Positions 6,123 to 6,530 of a stretch of DNA of 6,530 bases are shown here, piece after piece. Location of the stretch: NCBI GenBank assembly GCA_938083405.1, contig CALKCV010000426.1, forward strand, positions 1 to 6,530, read 5' to 3'. The notes under the pieces were generated by a model. That model worked only from the letters and a program-made list of their open reading frames with translations, did no database searches and was not told the origin of the DNA. The stretch's first letter is position 1, and each line of letters begins with the position of its first letter. The position numbers were made by a program, and so were the translations under genes. This DNA is from an uncultured Microcoleaceae cyanobacterium. Its GTDB lineage: Bacteria > Cyanobacteriota > Cyanobacteriia > Cyanobacteriales > Microcoleaceae.

Positions 6123-6221
6123 ATGGAGCGCAATGCTAAATTCTTCAAATCCAAAACATACAAAAAAATGGATATGTACGGGAAAACTGAACGGGCAGTA
6201 AATTTGTTGAAAAAAGCATAA
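6123..6221 (+). other. Very small ORF with a half-TPR pattern (possible remnant)
   Basis: ATG 6123 to TAA 6219-6221 encodes 32 residues ending in YGKTERAVNLLKKA. Gly20, Ala25, Leu29 and Ala32 have the spacing of TPR positions 15, 20, 24 and 27, i.e. the second helix of a repeat; the first half does not match well. It begins 47 bases after the TPR gene stop. No good Shine-Dalgarno is seen. It could be a decayed fragment of a former TPR gene, a real micropeptide, or chance; I would not annotate it as a functional gene on this evidence. Confidence 0.2.
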
Positions 6222-6245
6222 ATATTACTTTCAGTTCAGTTTGCC

Positions 6246-6275
6246 GCAAGGTCGAACGCGAGCTTGCTGGTTTTT
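6246..6275 (+). terminator. Intrinsic-terminator-like hairpin before the methyltransferase
   Basis: GCAAG (6246-6250) pairs with CTTGC (6263-6267); after one G-G mismatch, TCG (6252-6254) pairs with CGA (6259-6261) around the loop AACG. The stem is followed by TGG and then five T (6271-6275). It would end transcripts of the GH116-TPR operon 171 bases past the TPR stop. Only 18 bases separate it from the methyltransferase ATG, so it may instead lie in that gene's leader and act as an attenuator. Confidence 0.5.
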
Positions 6276-6293
6276 ATCTGTGTCTCAAAATAA

Positions 6294-6530
6294 ATGACTG
6301 TTACAGCCGAAGTACAAAAAGGAGATTGTTTGGAACTCCTCAAAAACCTCCCAGACGAGCATATCGATTTAATTTATCTCGATCCGCCCTTCTTTACCGA
6401 GAAAGTACAAAAGCTCAAAACCAGAGATAGAACTAAAGAATATTCTTACAGGGATATTTGGGGTTCCCATCAACAATATGGCGAATTTCTATTTCAGAGG
6501 ATTTGTCAGTTAAAGCGAGTTTTGAAAAAT
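6294..6530 (+). CDS. DNA methyltransferase, N6-adenine/N4-cytosine type (N-terminal part, cut by window edge)
   Basis: The first 79 residues of an S-adenosylmethionine-dependent DNA methyltransferase are present, and the frame is open to the right edge. The segment GDCLELLKNLP (10-20) followed by HIDLIYLDPPFF (23-34) is the typical start of the N6_N4_Mtase family; DPPF (30-33) is catalytic motif IV, which flips and binds the target base, and DPP[YF] is more usual for adenine than for cytosine-N4 enzymes. Motif IV near the N-terminus implies the beta-type order, with the SAM-binding FxGxG motif expected near the C-terminus outside the window. An in-frame TAA at 6291-6293 directly precedes ATG 6294, so no earlier start exists in this frame, and there is no Shine-Dalgarno. 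Whether it is an orphan enzyme or part of a restriction-modification system cannot be told here. Confidence 0.9.
   Translation, partial: MTVTAEVQKGDCLELLKNLPDEHIDLIYLDPPFFTEKVQKLKTRDRTKEYSYRDIWGSHQQYGEFLFQRICQLKRVLKN

Overview
The window looks like cyanobacterial chromosomal DNA. The HIP1 octamer GCGATCGC occurs eight times in 6.5 kb (starts at 867, 1125, 2223, 2229, 2571, 3428, 4466 and 5881; about 0.1 expected by chance). Intergenic spaces carry tandem heptanucleotide arrays of the STRR type known from filamentous cyanobacteria. Genus cannot be called from the sequence alone.

Layout, left to right. (1) 1-117: leader with a CAACTAA heptamer array. (2) 118-588, plus: smpB, the tmRNA-binding protein of trans-translation. 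(3) 589-664: short convergent spacer with a hairpin and a second heptamer array, which runs into the next gene. (4) 665-2308, minus: a membrane receptor with about eight predicted helices and an MCP signalling domain, no HAMP, and a C-terminus that ends inside the heptamer array. (5) 2309-2665: divergent intergenic region with a third heptamer array and a candidate promoter. (6) 2666-5122, plus: a complete GH116 (GBA2-like) beta-glucosidase with all catalytic positions recognisable. (7) 5128-6075, plus: a protein made of eight 34-residue TPRs, five bases after the GH116 stop and probably translationally coupled to it. (8) 6076-6293: spacer with a very small ORF that has a half-TPR pattern and a terminator-like hairpin. 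(9) 6294 to the right edge, plus: N-terminus of a DNA methyltransferase with a DPPF motif, cut by the window.

The GH116-TPR pair is the only operon the sequence supports. The glycosidase lacks a signal peptide, so it should act in the cytoplasm, and the TPR protein may be its scaffold or partner (inference). smpB, the receptor and the methyltransferase look like independent units. I see no clear novel multi-gene system. The best leads are the receptor whose stop codon comes from repeat DNA, the GH116-TPR coupling, a codon-use break inside the GH116 gene, and a terminator hairpin placed directly before the methyltransferase start.
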